This document shows, piece after piece, positions 19,345 through 29,671 of a stretch of DNA of 64,000 nucleotides. The stretch covers positions 35,191,968 to 35,255,967 of the forward strand of contig OX243817.1 in NCBI GenBank assembly GCA_945859605.1. Reading direction: 5' to 3'. Each line of letters begins with the position of its first letter. Position 1 is the first letter of the stretch. The stretch is from Lumbricus rubellus. Taxonomy: Eukaryota > Annelida > Clitellata > Crassiclitellata > Lumbricidae. A program made the position numbers and the translations under genes. Under the pieces are notes generated by a model. That model was not told the origin of the DNA. It was given only the letters and a program-made list of their open reading frames with translations, and searched no databases.

Positions 19345-19425
19345 GATAAGGCGACTTCGAAAGGGCGACCATCAAAAGAGCGACTTCAAAAGGACGCCGA
19401 TTTTTAAGGCGACTGATCAAAAGAT
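19345..19425 (+). repeat. Short degenerate GGCGACTTCAAAAG repeat
   Basis: Four imperfect copies of a roughly 18-bp motif (AAGGCGACTTCGAAAG, GGGCGACCATCAAAAG, AGCGACTTCAAAAG, AGGCGACTGATCAAAAG) lie in the left part of the outer element. Function unknown. Confidence 0.5.
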
Positions 19426-19538
19426 ATGCAAAATGCTATTCTTTCCAAAAAGAACCACGTATATTCTCTATTGCTTGTTTTGTAATGTAAACACATGATT
19501 AAGACATGTGGGGTAATTAGAACCCATAAAATATTACA

Positions 19539-20108
19539 CTATTTGAGATATAGGAAAAAATCGCTATCGAATTGTAACGGCCTGCTGCCCCTCGTAAGAA
19601 AACCACGTGACCTTGGGTCCCACCCCTGGTGTTGCTCTTCAGCCTCCCAAGTGGTAGGAGCCCGCCTTAGGATCTCAAACGAGGCGCCGCACTGTTGAAG
19701 GGGTTCTCTGTTGTCAGGTAATTCTACAGGTCCATCCAAGTAAGTAAGATCTATGGGACCCATCGCTTTCCCTGTGGTATAGTTATAGTCTAGGGTTGGG
19801 TCTTCCACCTCAGGACGGGGATGTCTCTTATCGGTACCCGGAATGGCTTCGGTCGAGTGGCGACATATGTCAGCGGTCCTCGGTCTGAGGACGACGGCTT
19901 CCCCTAACGGAAGTCCATCAGGGTTCAACTCCCCTTCAACAGATTGTTTAAATCCCCAATCCTTAAGTGCGATCGACCCTTCCCTTCTCTTTTCCTGCAT
20001 TACCTCACCTTCCTCTAGTCTGTCAGGGGTTCCTCCCTTCTCCCCCTTAGTTATGTACTCCTCTAAATCCTCATCAGAGTGATCCTCAGACCTTATAGAA
20101 GTTTCCAT
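19539..20108 (-). CDS. Gag N-terminal fragment encoded in the solo LTR
   Basis: The ATG at 20108 opens 189 codons. GELNPD and ADICRHSTEAIPG match GDLNPEQ and VDICRLKSSLVPG of the Gag N-terminus in the element at 45304-56242. The frame leaves the LTR at 19573 and stops 34 nt later in flanking DNA. It is acidic, with no recognised domain. The start lies 1074 nt into the LTR (1037 nt in the other family member). Whether it is translated is unknown. Confidence 0.6.
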   Translation of the reverse strand: METSIRSEDHSDEDLEEYITKGEKGGTPDRLEEGEVMQEKRREGSIALKDWGFKQSVEGELNPDGLPLGEAVVLRPRTADICRHSTEAIPGTDKRHPRPEVEDPTLDYNYTTGKAMGPIDLTYLDGPVELPDNREPLQQCGASFEILRRAPTTWEAEEQHQGWDPRSRGFLTRGSRPLQFDSDFFLYLK

Positions 20109-21182
20109 CTTCTAATTATTAATTAACGTCTGATTTGATATATTTAATTAAACATTTCAACTGATTATAATGAACAAGTGTTGCTGACAATTAACATTCG
20201 TGATTAGGCCTAAATATTGTTCTTCAATAATAATTCAATGTATTTTAAGCTTCAGTAGAATCTAGCATATAATCAACAAGCGTGCGTAACCTTGTTTCTA
20301 ATAATCACGGTCCATTATTCGCTCACAGGTATAATTAGTTACATTTCGGTTCGAAGACATCGACCGTTATTCATTATCAACATAAGTTTCAATTCTTATT
20401 ATCAGTCACATTAGTTATCAATTAATTAACTTTAATTGGTTTCGGATTCTGTTATGGAGCAATTAAATTATTTGATACTTCCCTGCCTTTCCGTGCAATT
20501 TTGAGTCACTCTCGAATTCGAATACGTAAAGAAGATCAGATAATGTCTTGCCCCGGTATAATTGTTTGTCATCAAGATATTCACACAGAATATTGCATCG
20601 GTGATGACAAACGTGTAGCTTCGATCACCTCAGAAAGCAAACCACACTCGTCCGAATCAGCACACGATTCGACGAACACGGAAGAAATTATACCAGTCGC
20701 AAACGGTGCCAAAACCCGTTGCTTAGTCAACAATATCTTCTTACTCATGCAGTCAGGCAATCAGCCACGCAAACTTATCAATTTCTGACAAAAACCCACA
20801 CAAATTCTTGTCTTCACGAGCCGACCTCTTACCCTGATGGAAACCTGGACTCGACTGCGCTTTTCGGCGGTTGCAAGCGGTCACGTGGGCCGCAACAACC
20901 AATCAGCGACTACCTCGCAAAAGCGGTCGTCGAACGCAAACCTCGGCCTCTGATAGGTCGGACAAACTACTGTGATTGGCTACCACAAGAGGACTCAGAA
21001 GCCTCGACAGAAGCCTCGTACAGTAGTTTCCTAACGAACACGACTATGGCCTTCGCAAAAATATCAATTCTATGTGATGATCTAAAAATAGAACCGCGAT
21101 ATCTAATAAAATCAATTAGCAAGTAAGTACGCTAAGCGGCCTTACAAGACGTTAAATTGTAGCGGCCTTATAGGACGTTACA
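19573..21182 (-). mobile_element. Solo LTR of a gag-in-LTR gypsy family
   Basis: A 1610-bp unit starts and ends TGTAAC...GTTACA, with 4-bp direct repeats GAAT on both sides (19569-19572, 21183-21186). On the minus strand it begins TGTAACG like the LTRs at 45304 and 54654, and it contains a gag start at the same relative place. There is no internal region, so recombination between LTRs removed the body. It lies inside the outer DNA element. Confidence 0.8.
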
Positions 21183-22073
21183 GAATCATAGCAAAATGGG
21201 ATATCTGTGTACCATTATAACCCAATTGGCCACAGTAATTGTAAACTCGCCATTTTGACACAAAACGCGGAACTAGCACAAATTTTCATATGGGAATATG
21301 CGACTTTGTAATTGTAAATGACCCTACACATCGATGGTGTAAGCTAAATTTAATATAGCTCAACTGTTTTTAGCTAGAAACAAAAGAAAGAAGAAAGAGA
21401 GAAACTGTTTCAAAGCTAGAAAACTGTGTTATTTTGGACACACCATTAGACAGCCGCACAACAATATCGATAATAGTCTGATGACGAGTCTCGTGAAGGG
21501 AGTCCCCAGGATTTCATGGCTGACAACATCTCGAAATGGACTGACTTATTGGGCACATACCAGTCCTGTTGAACGGGGCTTGTTACAGGAGACTTTAGTC
21601 AAATGCCACTCCATTCTTGTAGCCAACCGTGAAAATCAACTTTTATTCATAAAAATAGCAAGAAGCTTCGACATCATAAATTTTCTTTTTCCGGAGAAAG
21701 ATAATTGTAACTTTATCTCTAGAGTACTATTCAAAAACATTTTTAACCTAGTAAACCTAGATCAAATTTTTAACCTAACAAACATATGGATCAATTAATA
21801 TTAATTCAAGCAAAATATTTATTTATGCTGCATATACACTGTGCCCCATAAAAAAACACACCAAATTGTTTTGCAAATATCTCTAATACCTGATGACATA
21901 TCAAGCTAAAATTTTCCAAATATTTAGAGAAGTGGACCGAGAAAATGATTCCAACATTTCATGAAATAATGTTGAGCGGGTAAAAAGATATGAATATTTA
22001 AACTTCATATGCCGAAATGTCAGTTTGCAAGCAATTTTCTGTCAGATTCGATAAACTGTTTCCCTATTATCTC

Positions 22074-23079
22074 TGTCGTATCCCGTGTAAAAGGGCACTT
22101 TATTATCCTAGTGGTTAATCGGTTGGGTTTAACTTACTCAAGAAATTCTTCCAAATTCAACGAACTCCCAGTTCTTATGAAATATATATAATATAAAGTT
22201 ATTCAATATCATTCATATGCACAAACAAATAACAATCCTATTTACCTAGTGTGGCGAGTTACTTAGGAAATATTATATTTGCGCTTATCTGTCGAGTTGT
22301 ATGAAACTCGAATGTCTTCGGCTCTCTCCGTCGTCCGATTCTTCGCAGTCAAGAATGTTGATCAGACGGTTGAATATGCAGTCATGGAAGTGACCACACC
22401 AAACGTCTTACTCGTATCTTGCCGTGAATCAGTTGCACACGAGATGAATCATCGCATTCACCTCACAGCTCTTCTCCAGTTGACCAAACGTCCTTCGTAC
22501 TTCACACGCCGATCAGCTGTTCGCTTGCCGATTCAAATTACACGACTCTTCAGTCTGTTGCCTAAGAGTTCGTCTTCTTCGCAAGTGTCTCACACTTCAC
22601 ACGATGATTATTATGTACTAACGCAAATTTCTCATTTAAATTGCGTTGCACTTAATGCACAATACTTTGAACTATCGGTTGATCGTCCGAACAGTTCAAT
22701 TACCTTCGTCTCTACTCTGAAAATCACAACTTTGGATTGATCACCGCAGCGAAACAACCACCATTTCCAGATATACCTGTAGAGAGTCAAAAACTTAACG
22801 TCCACTTCGCTGACGTCATTTTTAACTCGTCACGTCATTCGCTTCCAGTTTGCACCAATCACGAATAGGATTAGCGTCCTTTGTTGTCATGGTAATCTTG
22901 ACCACTCGTTATCACGCCTAGCTGCAGTCATTGGTTTTATGTATTAATATTTTATATGTTGCCACACATATTACCTAAACTCGCCAATTAAATTGCCTAG
23001 CTTAACTTCTACCTATAATTAATAATTATACATGCATAGCAAGTGTTTAATTTGATAATCATTTAATATAACCACGACA
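22074..23079 (-). repeat. 3' LTR of the gag-pro element
   Basis: A 1006-bp direct repeat of 27333-28338. The plus-strand 153-codon frame inside has no ATG and runs antisense to the element, so it is not called a gene. Confidence 0.85.
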
Positions 23080-23242
23080 AATACCCTTTCTTCAAAAGTC
23101 TGTACACAGGCTTTATCAACTTATCTAATTATCAAATTACAATAACTGCTTATGCCTATGCTTATACTACTTTACACAACATCACAACCTAACACAACTA
23201 CTTCTTATCTACCTATAGTATCACCATTGATTTACTTAAATC

Positions 23243-23887
23243 TTAGGTCAATCCTCTACTTAAATAATCGGACATTACATTATTACATCCCTTAATGTAA
23301 CGTATTGTAAAACAATAATTTTGAAGGGCAAGGCTCCACCTCATGACTCTTGCATTCTTCATCCTCCCTTCCTTCATGTACTGTAGTCCACAGTGGTCCG
23401 TCTCGATCACGAACTCTCTTCCACACAAATATCGATCAAATCTACTGATTCCCCACATTATGGCTAAACATTCTCTTTCCTCAACTGAATATCGCATCTC
23501 TCTTTCCAACAGTTTTCTACTCGCATATGCTATCGGATGGTTTATTCCTTCATATTGTTGAATAAGAACACAACCTATCCCTTTTCCTGATGCATCTGTC
23601 TGTATTATAAATTCTTTCTCCAAGTCTGGTAACCTAAGGATTGGTGTCTTAGCTAGTGCTTCTTTCAACTGCTTAAAACTTTCACCTAACTCTTGATTCC
23701 ATTCAACATTGTTAGGAGCTAACTTTTTAGTCAAGTCGCTCAACGGTGCCATCAATTCTTTTTGTTTACTCACATATAAACTCAAATTTTCTTCCTCTTC
23801 ATTCTCACCATCTTTACCGTCACGTATTATTACCGATATGAATGCTACTGTTTCTACATCAACTCTCATTAAATAAAACTCATCCAC
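23243..23887 (-). pseudogene. RNase H fragment of gypsy Pol
   Basis: About 214 open codons have no ATG. The sequence starts at the end of a reverse transcriptase thumb (LSDLTKKLAP, FKQLKEAL) and covers the gypsy RNase H with IQTDASGKGIGCVL, VEERECLAI and ETDHCGL, ending SDYLSRGLT. The palm domain with YxDD that should precede it and the integrase that should follow are deleted, so it cannot act as a polymerase. Confidence 0.8.
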
Positions 23888-24076
23888 TTAATTAATATTG
23901 TTCTTTTTTTATTATAAATTGATGATTCACTCTCATCACATTGTGCGGAATTAATCTTCATTTAATTTCTTAGCTACTCATAAATTTCACAATTGACTAA
24001 CTAAACAACTCAACTTAACTCAGCTTCATATTTTATCTACAATTCTCTTAACTATCCATCCTACTTATATACACAC

Positions 24077-27004
24077 CTACCAACTCATGTTTACATCTCT
24101 TCTCTTGTTTTGACCACTCGTCTGGTCCACACATGAGTTCCATGTTTTACCTCTCCACTTATTCTCATCATGGTGTACTCCACCAGTCTCTCTCTGTTTC
24201 CTTACAGATTCATTACCATAGGTCTCTTTACACCATGGTTTATTCTCATAACGCCTTCCCATAGTTTCAACTATGTTACTATCATCTCTGTTTCTCCAAT
24301 TTAATCTATTAGACCTATCACTGTCTATTCCATTGTTCCTATTAAACTCTCTCGACTTATATCGATAATTTCTTCTATTATCATTGTTTACATTCCTCTC
24401 GTTCCAACTCACATTTCTCCTGATCACTTCATTATCATCTGTGTCACTTCTATGCATCCATCCATTTTGTCTTCTAGACTGGACCTTACATCTCTTGTAA
24501 TTATTCTCCTGATTCTTCCAATCGGTATACTGTTTCCTATGTATCTTCTTATTCTCATCGACATTACTCGACTCACATCTATCTCTTGTGATCATGTATT
24601 TATCTCGAGTCTCAAACAATGTAAACGGTTCACGTTTGAACTTCTTTTTCCCATTTGGCCCGTACCGCCAACTATCACCTTTCTTATACAGAACCTCATC
24701 CGTTCTTCTGTTTTTCTCACTCCATTGTGATGCTTTGTCCCAGCCTCTCTTCAAAGTATTATCTTTACACTGTTTCTCTTTGATTTCTTTTGCAGATCTA
24801 TTTAAATTCGACAGTTCAGCAATCTTCAGCGGTTTGTATCTAGTCACTTTCTTAGATTCCGCTCTGGTTTCAACTGCTGCTGTCGTTTGTCGTACGTCAT
24901 CATTCTCCATGACGTCATCCATTACATCATCATTTAATTCGCTCGTGACATCACACGCAAAACGAACTTTCTTCTTATCCCTTTGTCCTTGTGATTCCAC
25001 ACTCAAGGATCTCTCATTTATTCTTTTATTCTCATCCTTGTTCGCAGTATCTTCTTTATCATTCCGATCACATTTAATCGTGTTATCTGTAGTTTCACTT
25101 ACTACTAGACATTTTAATCCTTTGACCCGACCTATAACTACTGGTTTCGCTGGTTCCTTCATCACCATTGCTTCAACATTCCCTGTAAAATATTCACTTT
25201 CAATATTGATCCTTGCTGTCGGAAAATATCTCAGTGTCCCATCGACTAGTATGCATGGTGTTTCCTTTCCCGTGAAATCGCTATCATCGACTAGTGACCT
25301 CTTAACAATGCACTTGCTTGACCCTGAGTCGTATAAACAACTGGTACTCACACCATTCACTTTCACTTGAAACTCATTTCTACTTTCCAAATCAGGATCA
25401 CCATCTCCTTTTACTACTGTCACCATGGCACTCACCTCCATATGCACAGGTAACTCTACGTCTTTCTTCTTCTCCTTACGTTCCTCTATCTCAACAAACT
25501 CACTCGGTCTCACTGTCTCTCGGTCTTGTATTATCCTGTGTGTACGCTTTCCATACACCTGCACCGCTGCTGCTGTATGTCTAACAAACCTTTTCTGTTT
25601 GTTCATACATTCAACCGATCTGTGTCCGATTCGACCACATGAGAAACAAGTTATCTTATGTTCAGCCGCCTGTTCTCTTTCTCTACTAACTCCTCTATTC
25701 ATACTTCCATTATGATTCATCTCTCTGTTCTGTTTCATGTCTCCTCGTCCTCTATTTATGTTTTCATTAAATCTCTCTCTAGATTTATCGTCGAACGGTT
25801 TCACATTCGGCCTTTCGTTACTGAATTTCACTGGAGGCCTTAGATTACTTTCTGTGTATTTATATCCGTGCGCCTCGATATAAGACTCGGCACAGTTTAA
25901 TGTGTCCTCTAGACTCATCTTGCCTCTTTCTTTGAGGAACATCTTAAGTTCATTGCTACACGTAAGGTAGAACTGATCTCTTAATAATAAGTTCTCCATT
26001 CCTTCGTAGGTTTTCTCGAATCCAGCTTGAAGTAGCCACTGCTGCATATATCTCCTCAACCTATGCACAAAATCTGTAGGTGTTTCACCTGACTCCATTT
26101 TACTCATCTTAAACTTGTTACGATATCCACCCTCTGTTAATTGAAACCTTTTTAACAGATGTCTTTTCAAACACTCGTAATCTTGTGTCTCCTCAGATGA
26201 CATTCTTTGATACACCTCTAACGCTTTTCCTTCAAGATGCTTGGCTAGCATCAGAGACCAATTTTCTGTTGCTATCTCGTATGCCGTGCATGTCCTTTCA
26301 AACCTTAATAAATATGCATCCAAGCAATCTTTATTCTCATTGAATACAGGGAACTTGATATCCTTCATTCCTCTGTTATGGTTATTGTTTCCTTGGTATG
26401 AACCATCGCCAACCATTGTGAATGTGGCCTCACCACGATTCTGATTATTCCGAGAATCAATTTCTCTCATCCTCAATTCACATTCAAGCTTTTTGACTTC
26501 AAGGTCCATATCTCTCCTAGCTTGACATTCGGCCGCTTCACGAACTAATCGCGCCTCATTCGCCTCTCTTTCAAGTCTGGCCTCATTCGCCTCTCGTTCT
26601 CGTTGAATCCTGGCATCATTCGCCTCTCTTTCAAGTCTGGCCTCATTCGCACGACTTTCCCGTTCCAGTCTGGCGTCATTCGCCTCTCTTTCAATTCTTG
26701 CATTATTCGCTTGATTTTCTCGTTCAAGCCTTACATCAGCTATTTTTGCTAACTCTAATTCTTGTGCTCTGGCTGCTTGTGCCTCTTCTCGTGCTCTGGC
26801 TGCTTCCGCCATCTCTGCTTCTTTGGCTAGTCTACCTCTTTCAGCCGCTGCCTCATCTTTAAGCTTTCGATCTTCTCGTTCACGCAGTCTGTCGTCTCTT
26901 GCTTCCTGCTGTCTATCACGCACAAACGTCTTCAACTCATCACCTTCCATTCCCATCTCTTTAGCGAGTTTAACCCACTGTTCATGTTCTCCAAGTGACG
27001 ACAT
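24077..27004 (-). CDS. gag: Gag-protease polyprotein, intact (975 residues)
   Basis: The ATG at 27004 is 329 nt inside the 5' LTR boundary. Residues of about 35 to 180 form a long charged coiled coil with repeats of EREANDARLERE type. A capsid-like domain follows (DAYLLRFERTCTAYEI ... WSLMLAKHLEGKALEVYQRM ... MESGETPTDFVHRLRRYMQQ), then a CCHC zinc knuckle CFSCGRIGHRSVEC near residue 452. An aspartic protease site YDSGSSKC lies near residue 558. The C-terminal third is Arg/Asn-rich and basic. It would form virus-like particles and bind element RNA. The frame is undamaged although the element lacks its polymerase and integrase, so mobilisation would need enzymes in trans. Confidence 0.85.
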   Translation of the reverse strand: MSSLGEHEQWVKLAKEMGMEGDELKTFVRDRQQEARDDRLREREDRKLKDEAAAERGRLAKEAEMAEAARAREEAQAARAQELELAKIADVRLERENQANNARIEREANDARLERESRANEARLEREANDARIQREREANEARLEREANEARLVREAAECQARRDMDLEVKKLECELRMREIDSRNNQNRGEATFTMVGDGSYQGNNNHNRGMKDIKFPVFNENKDCLDAYLLRFERTCTAYEIATENWSLMLAKHLEGKALEVYQRMSSEETQDYECLKRHLLKRFQLTEGGYRNKFKMSKMESGETPTDFVHRLRRYMQQWLLQAGFEKTYEGMENLLLRDQFYLTCSNELKMFLKERGKMSLEDTLNCAESYIEAHGYKYTESNLRPPVKFSNERPNVKPFDDKSRERFNENINRGRGDMKQNREMNHNGSMNRGVSREREQAAEHKITCFSCGRIGHRSVECMNKQKRFVRHTAAAVQVYGKRTHRIIQDRETVRPSEFVEIEERKEKKKDVELPVHMEVSAMVTVVKGDGDPDLESRNEFQVKVNGVSTSCLYDSGSSKCIVKRSLVDDSDFTGKETPCILVDGTLRYFPTARINIESEYFTGNVEAMVMKEPAKPVVIGRVKGLKCLVVSETTDNTIKCDRNDKEDTANKDENKRINERSLSVESQGQRDKKKVRFACDVTSELNDDVMDDVMENDDVRQTTAAVETRAESKKVTRYKPLKIAELSNLNRSAKEIKEKQCKDNTLKRGWDKASQWSEKNRRTDEVLYKKGDSWRYGPNGKKKFKREPFTLFETRDKYMITRDRCESSNVDENKKIHRKQYTDWKNQENNYKRCKVQSRRQNGWMHRSDTDDNEVIRRNVSWNERNVNNDNRRNYRYKSREFNRNNGIDSDRSNRLNWRNRDDSNIVETMGRRYENKPWCKETYGNESVRKQRETGGVHHDENKWRGKTWNSCVDQTSGQNKRRDVNMSW

Positions 27005-27332
27005 GGTCTACTTACTTGTTTACTCAGCTAACAAGTATTTCCAAATTCCAATAGCTTTCGCTCTACAAGAATTAAATTCTTCCAAAAGATAATCTTAAAT
27101 AAGATTAATAAAATGTTCCCTCTTGAAATGCGTACTCTATGGTTACGCGAGGTTAATCGTACTAAACAATTCGCATCGAGTAAACGCTTATTAATAAAGT
27201 CGTTCTTTCGCAATCGCAAAAGCGATAACTTTTAAACTATACATTTTCAATACTTGAGATTATTGTTCGTTGATATTTCGAGTGTTAGTTAAAAATCCAG
27301 TTTTAATATTCCGGAACGTAGGACCCCATAGT

Positions 27333-28338
27333 TGTCGTATCCCGTGTAAAAGGGCACTTTATTATCCTAGTGGTTAATCGGTTGGGTTTAACTTACTCAA
27401 GAAATTCTTCCAAATTCAACGAACTCCCAGTTCTTATGAAATATATATAATATAAAGTTATTCAATATCATTCATATGCACAAACAAATAACAATCCTAT
27501 TTACCTAGTGTGGCGAGTTACTTAGGAAATATTATATTTGCGCTTATCTGTCGAGTTGTATGAAACTCGAATGTCTTCGGCTCTCTCCGTCGTCCGATTC
27601 TTCGCAGTCAAGAATGTTGATCAGACGGTTGAATATGCAGTCATGGAAGTGACCACACCAAACGTCTTACTCGTATCTTGCCGTGAATCAGTTGCACACG
27701 AGATGAATCATCGCATTCACCTCACAGCTCTTCTCCAGTTGACCAAACGTCCTTCGTACTTCACACGCCGATCAGCTGTTCGCTTGCCGATTCAAATTAC
27801 ACGACTCTTCAGTCTGTTGCCTAAGAGTTCGTCTTCTTCGCAAGTGTCTCACACTTCACACGATGATTATTATGTACTAACGCAAATTTCTCATTTAAAT
27901 TGCGTTGCACTTAATGCACAATACTTTGAACTATCGGTTGATCGTCCGAACAGTTCAATTACCTTCGTCTCTACTCTGAAAATCACAACTTTGGATTGAT
28001 CACCGCAGCGAAACAACCACCATTTCCAGATATACCTGTAGAGAGTCAAAAACTTAACGTCCACTTCGCTGACGTCATTTTTAACTCGTCACGTCATTCG
28101 CTTCCAGTTTGCACCAATCACGAATAGGATTAGCGTCCTTTGTTGTCATGGTAATCTTGACCACTCGTTATCACGCTTAGCTGCAGTCATTGGTTTTATG
28201 TATTAATATTTTATATGTTGCCACACATATTACCTAAACTCGCCAATTAAATTGCCTAGCTTAACTTCTACCTATAATTAATAATTATACATGCATAGCA
28301 AGTGTTTAATTTGATAATCATTTAATATAACCACGACA
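27333..28338 (-). repeat. 5' LTR of the gag-pro element
   Basis: 1006 bp, paired with 22074-23079. On the minus strand, internal sequence after the LTR has TGGGGTCC within 5 nt, a possible primer-binding site. The tRNA was not identified. Confidence 0.85.
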
Positions 28339-28431
28339 ATCTCCAATGCCTGATGATTAATCATTCTAAAATTTTTCAGATATGTAGAGAATTGAACTAA
28401 CAATATGACCCCAACAGTATGGTTTGATAAT

Positions 28432-28720
28432 TTAATTAAATAAGATGCTCAAAATGTCCCCCCTCCTGCTTTCACGCAAGCCTGAGGGCGCTGGCGCCAT
28501 TGCAATGGCAACAGCAACGTTGATTATCCTCTGGTTCAGGCCATCCCGCACTTCCAACAAGCGTTGCTTCAGATCGTTTATATCATGGATTGTTGTCTGG
28601 TAGGCTCGATCTTGCATCACGCTCCACATTTTATAGTCGACAGGATTCAAATCTGGACTGTTCGGAGGCCATAATGTGGGAGAAATGAAGTCTACACAAT
28701 AACAGACTTGCTGAAAACTG
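28432..28720 (-). pseudogene. Mariner transposase C-terminal remnant
   Basis: The minus-strand frame reads LWPPNSPDLNPVDYKMW, in which the Asp of SPDLNP is the third catalytic residue of Tc1/mariner transposases, followed by QDRAYQTTIHDINDLKQRL. The frame then decays and the N-terminal two thirds are absent. Confidence 0.75.
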
Positions 28721-29106
28721 AAATTTCGGGTGATGAAGTTGAAATATCCATATCTTTCTATCCCTTCACATTTATGACATGAAATTTTGGAATCCTATTC
28801 TTGGTTCAATTCCCTAAATATGTGGGAAAAGTTTTTATGATTACTCATCAGACATCAGAGATGTAAAAACAATTGTTTGGCTTACTTTTTATTGAATCTG
28901 ACAGAAAATTGCTTGTAAACTGCAATTTCGGTATATGAAGTTTAAATATTCATATCTTTTTGTCCGTTCAACTTTATTTCATGAAATTTTGGAATCATAT
29001 TTTTGGTCCACTTCTCTAAATATTTGGAAAATTTTAGCTTGATATGTCATCAGGTATTAGAGATATTTGCAAAACAATTTGGTGTTTTTTTATGGGGCAC
29101 AGTGTA

Positions 29107-29211
29107 TAAACAACTTATATATAAAACCTTTGTAAAATTAGTTGTATGTAACATGCTGCGTTCTGCCAGCCTGAAGTTTTGATTAAATGAAAATTGATTG
29201 ATTGATTGATT
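29107..29211 (+). mobile_element. LINE tail with ATTG repeats
   Basis: A short stretch ends in (ATTG)n at 29192-29211, like the LINE tails at 12110 and 37695 but on the other strand. Low support beyond the tail. Confidence 0.3.
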
Positions 29212-29455
29212 AATGATTATGTCCTTCACCTTAAAATATGCTTCACTTCGGATTTAATTTTTTTCGTATTTTAAAAGTAAGTACGATGGACAATTATAAT
29301 GGAGTTTCCCGTTATGCCCCGGTATCCCATTATGCCCCGCTCTCCCCTACTTACTTACTTACTTATCTAGGTGATACTTTCGAAACATAACGGTAATTTT
29401 ATATGAAACATAATTATAACGAAATAGTAGTCTAAGGCAGACGCATTCTGTTGAA

Positions 29456-29463
29456 TGACGTCA
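29456..29463. promoter_or_regulatory. TGACGTCA site upstream of gene D
   Basis: The octamer lies 216 bp before the gene D ATG and about 107 bp downstream of the 10-kb nested insertion, so only the proximal promoter of D is unbroken. Confidence 0.55.
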
Positions 29464-29671
29464 CAAAGAATCCACGCCATTTCAAGACGACGATTTGAAA
29501 GCTATTCGCTTATGATTATTCGTCGTTGGTCGTTTACTTGGGTTAACTCTCGTTCAATTAATTGTCGGCCAATTTGGTTGGCGTTTCTTGCCATATAATT
29601 ATAATTGGTGTCGACTGTGGTAAGAAGCGGGATTTCTTCTTCGACAGATCTTTGTGCTTTCTTCATTCGCC

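Larger units (their letters stand above)
22074..28338 (-). mobile_element. Non-autonomous gypsy-type LTR retrotransposon (gag-pro only)
   Basis: The 6265-bp element has two 1006-bp LTRs beginning TG and ending CA and a 5-bp target duplication ATCTC (22069-22073, 28339-28343). On the minus strand the order is LTR, gag-protease (27004-24077), an RNase H piece (23887-23243), LTR. The reverse transcriptase palm and the integrase are missing. A purine-rich tract (GAAGAAAGGG on the minus strand) precedes the 3' LTR. The LTRs look identical except for one C/T difference (22918 against 28177), so insertion was recent. Confidence 0.85.
21837..29104 (-). mobile_element. Mariner-like element split by an LTR retrotransposon
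   Basis: Inverted ends begin CACTGTGCCCCATAAAAAAA and stay matched for about 100 bp (21837-21940 and about 29000-29104), with TA on each side (21835-21836, 29105-29106). Without the inserted LTR element it is about 1 kb. It retains a C-terminal transposase piece at 28432-28720. TA targets, TIRs and the transposase relic agree on the Tc1/mariner superfamily. Confidence 0.8.
19224..29347. mobile_element. Outer DNA transposon of a nested cluster in the gene D promoter
   Basis: The left end reads TGGGAGACCGGGGTATAACG, and the right end carries the inverted form (CCCCGGTATCCC and ATGCCCCGCTCTCCCC). TA dinucleotides flank both (19222-19223 and 29348-29349). The surrounding sequence is continuous in gene E (around 38213-38240). 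After removing inner insertions about 1.2 kb remains (19224-19572, 21187-21836, 29107-29347), in which no transposase is recognised. The frame at 21481-21798 is unassigned. Superfamily not determined. Confidence 0.6.

Noticed and set aside
21481..21798. 105-codon frame in the outer transposon
   Set aside because: No catalytic motif or family match; kept only as unassigned sequence of that element.
22279..22740. 153-codon plus-strand frame, identical at 27538-27999
   Set aside because: It lies in both LTRs of the gag-pro element, antisense, starts with TTG not ATG, and matches no family I know. The repetition is explained by the LTR pair.
24452..25843. Several plus-strand frames of 60 to 260 codons
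   Set aside because: They are antisense to the intact Gag-protease frame and have the Leu/Ser-rich composition of shadows.
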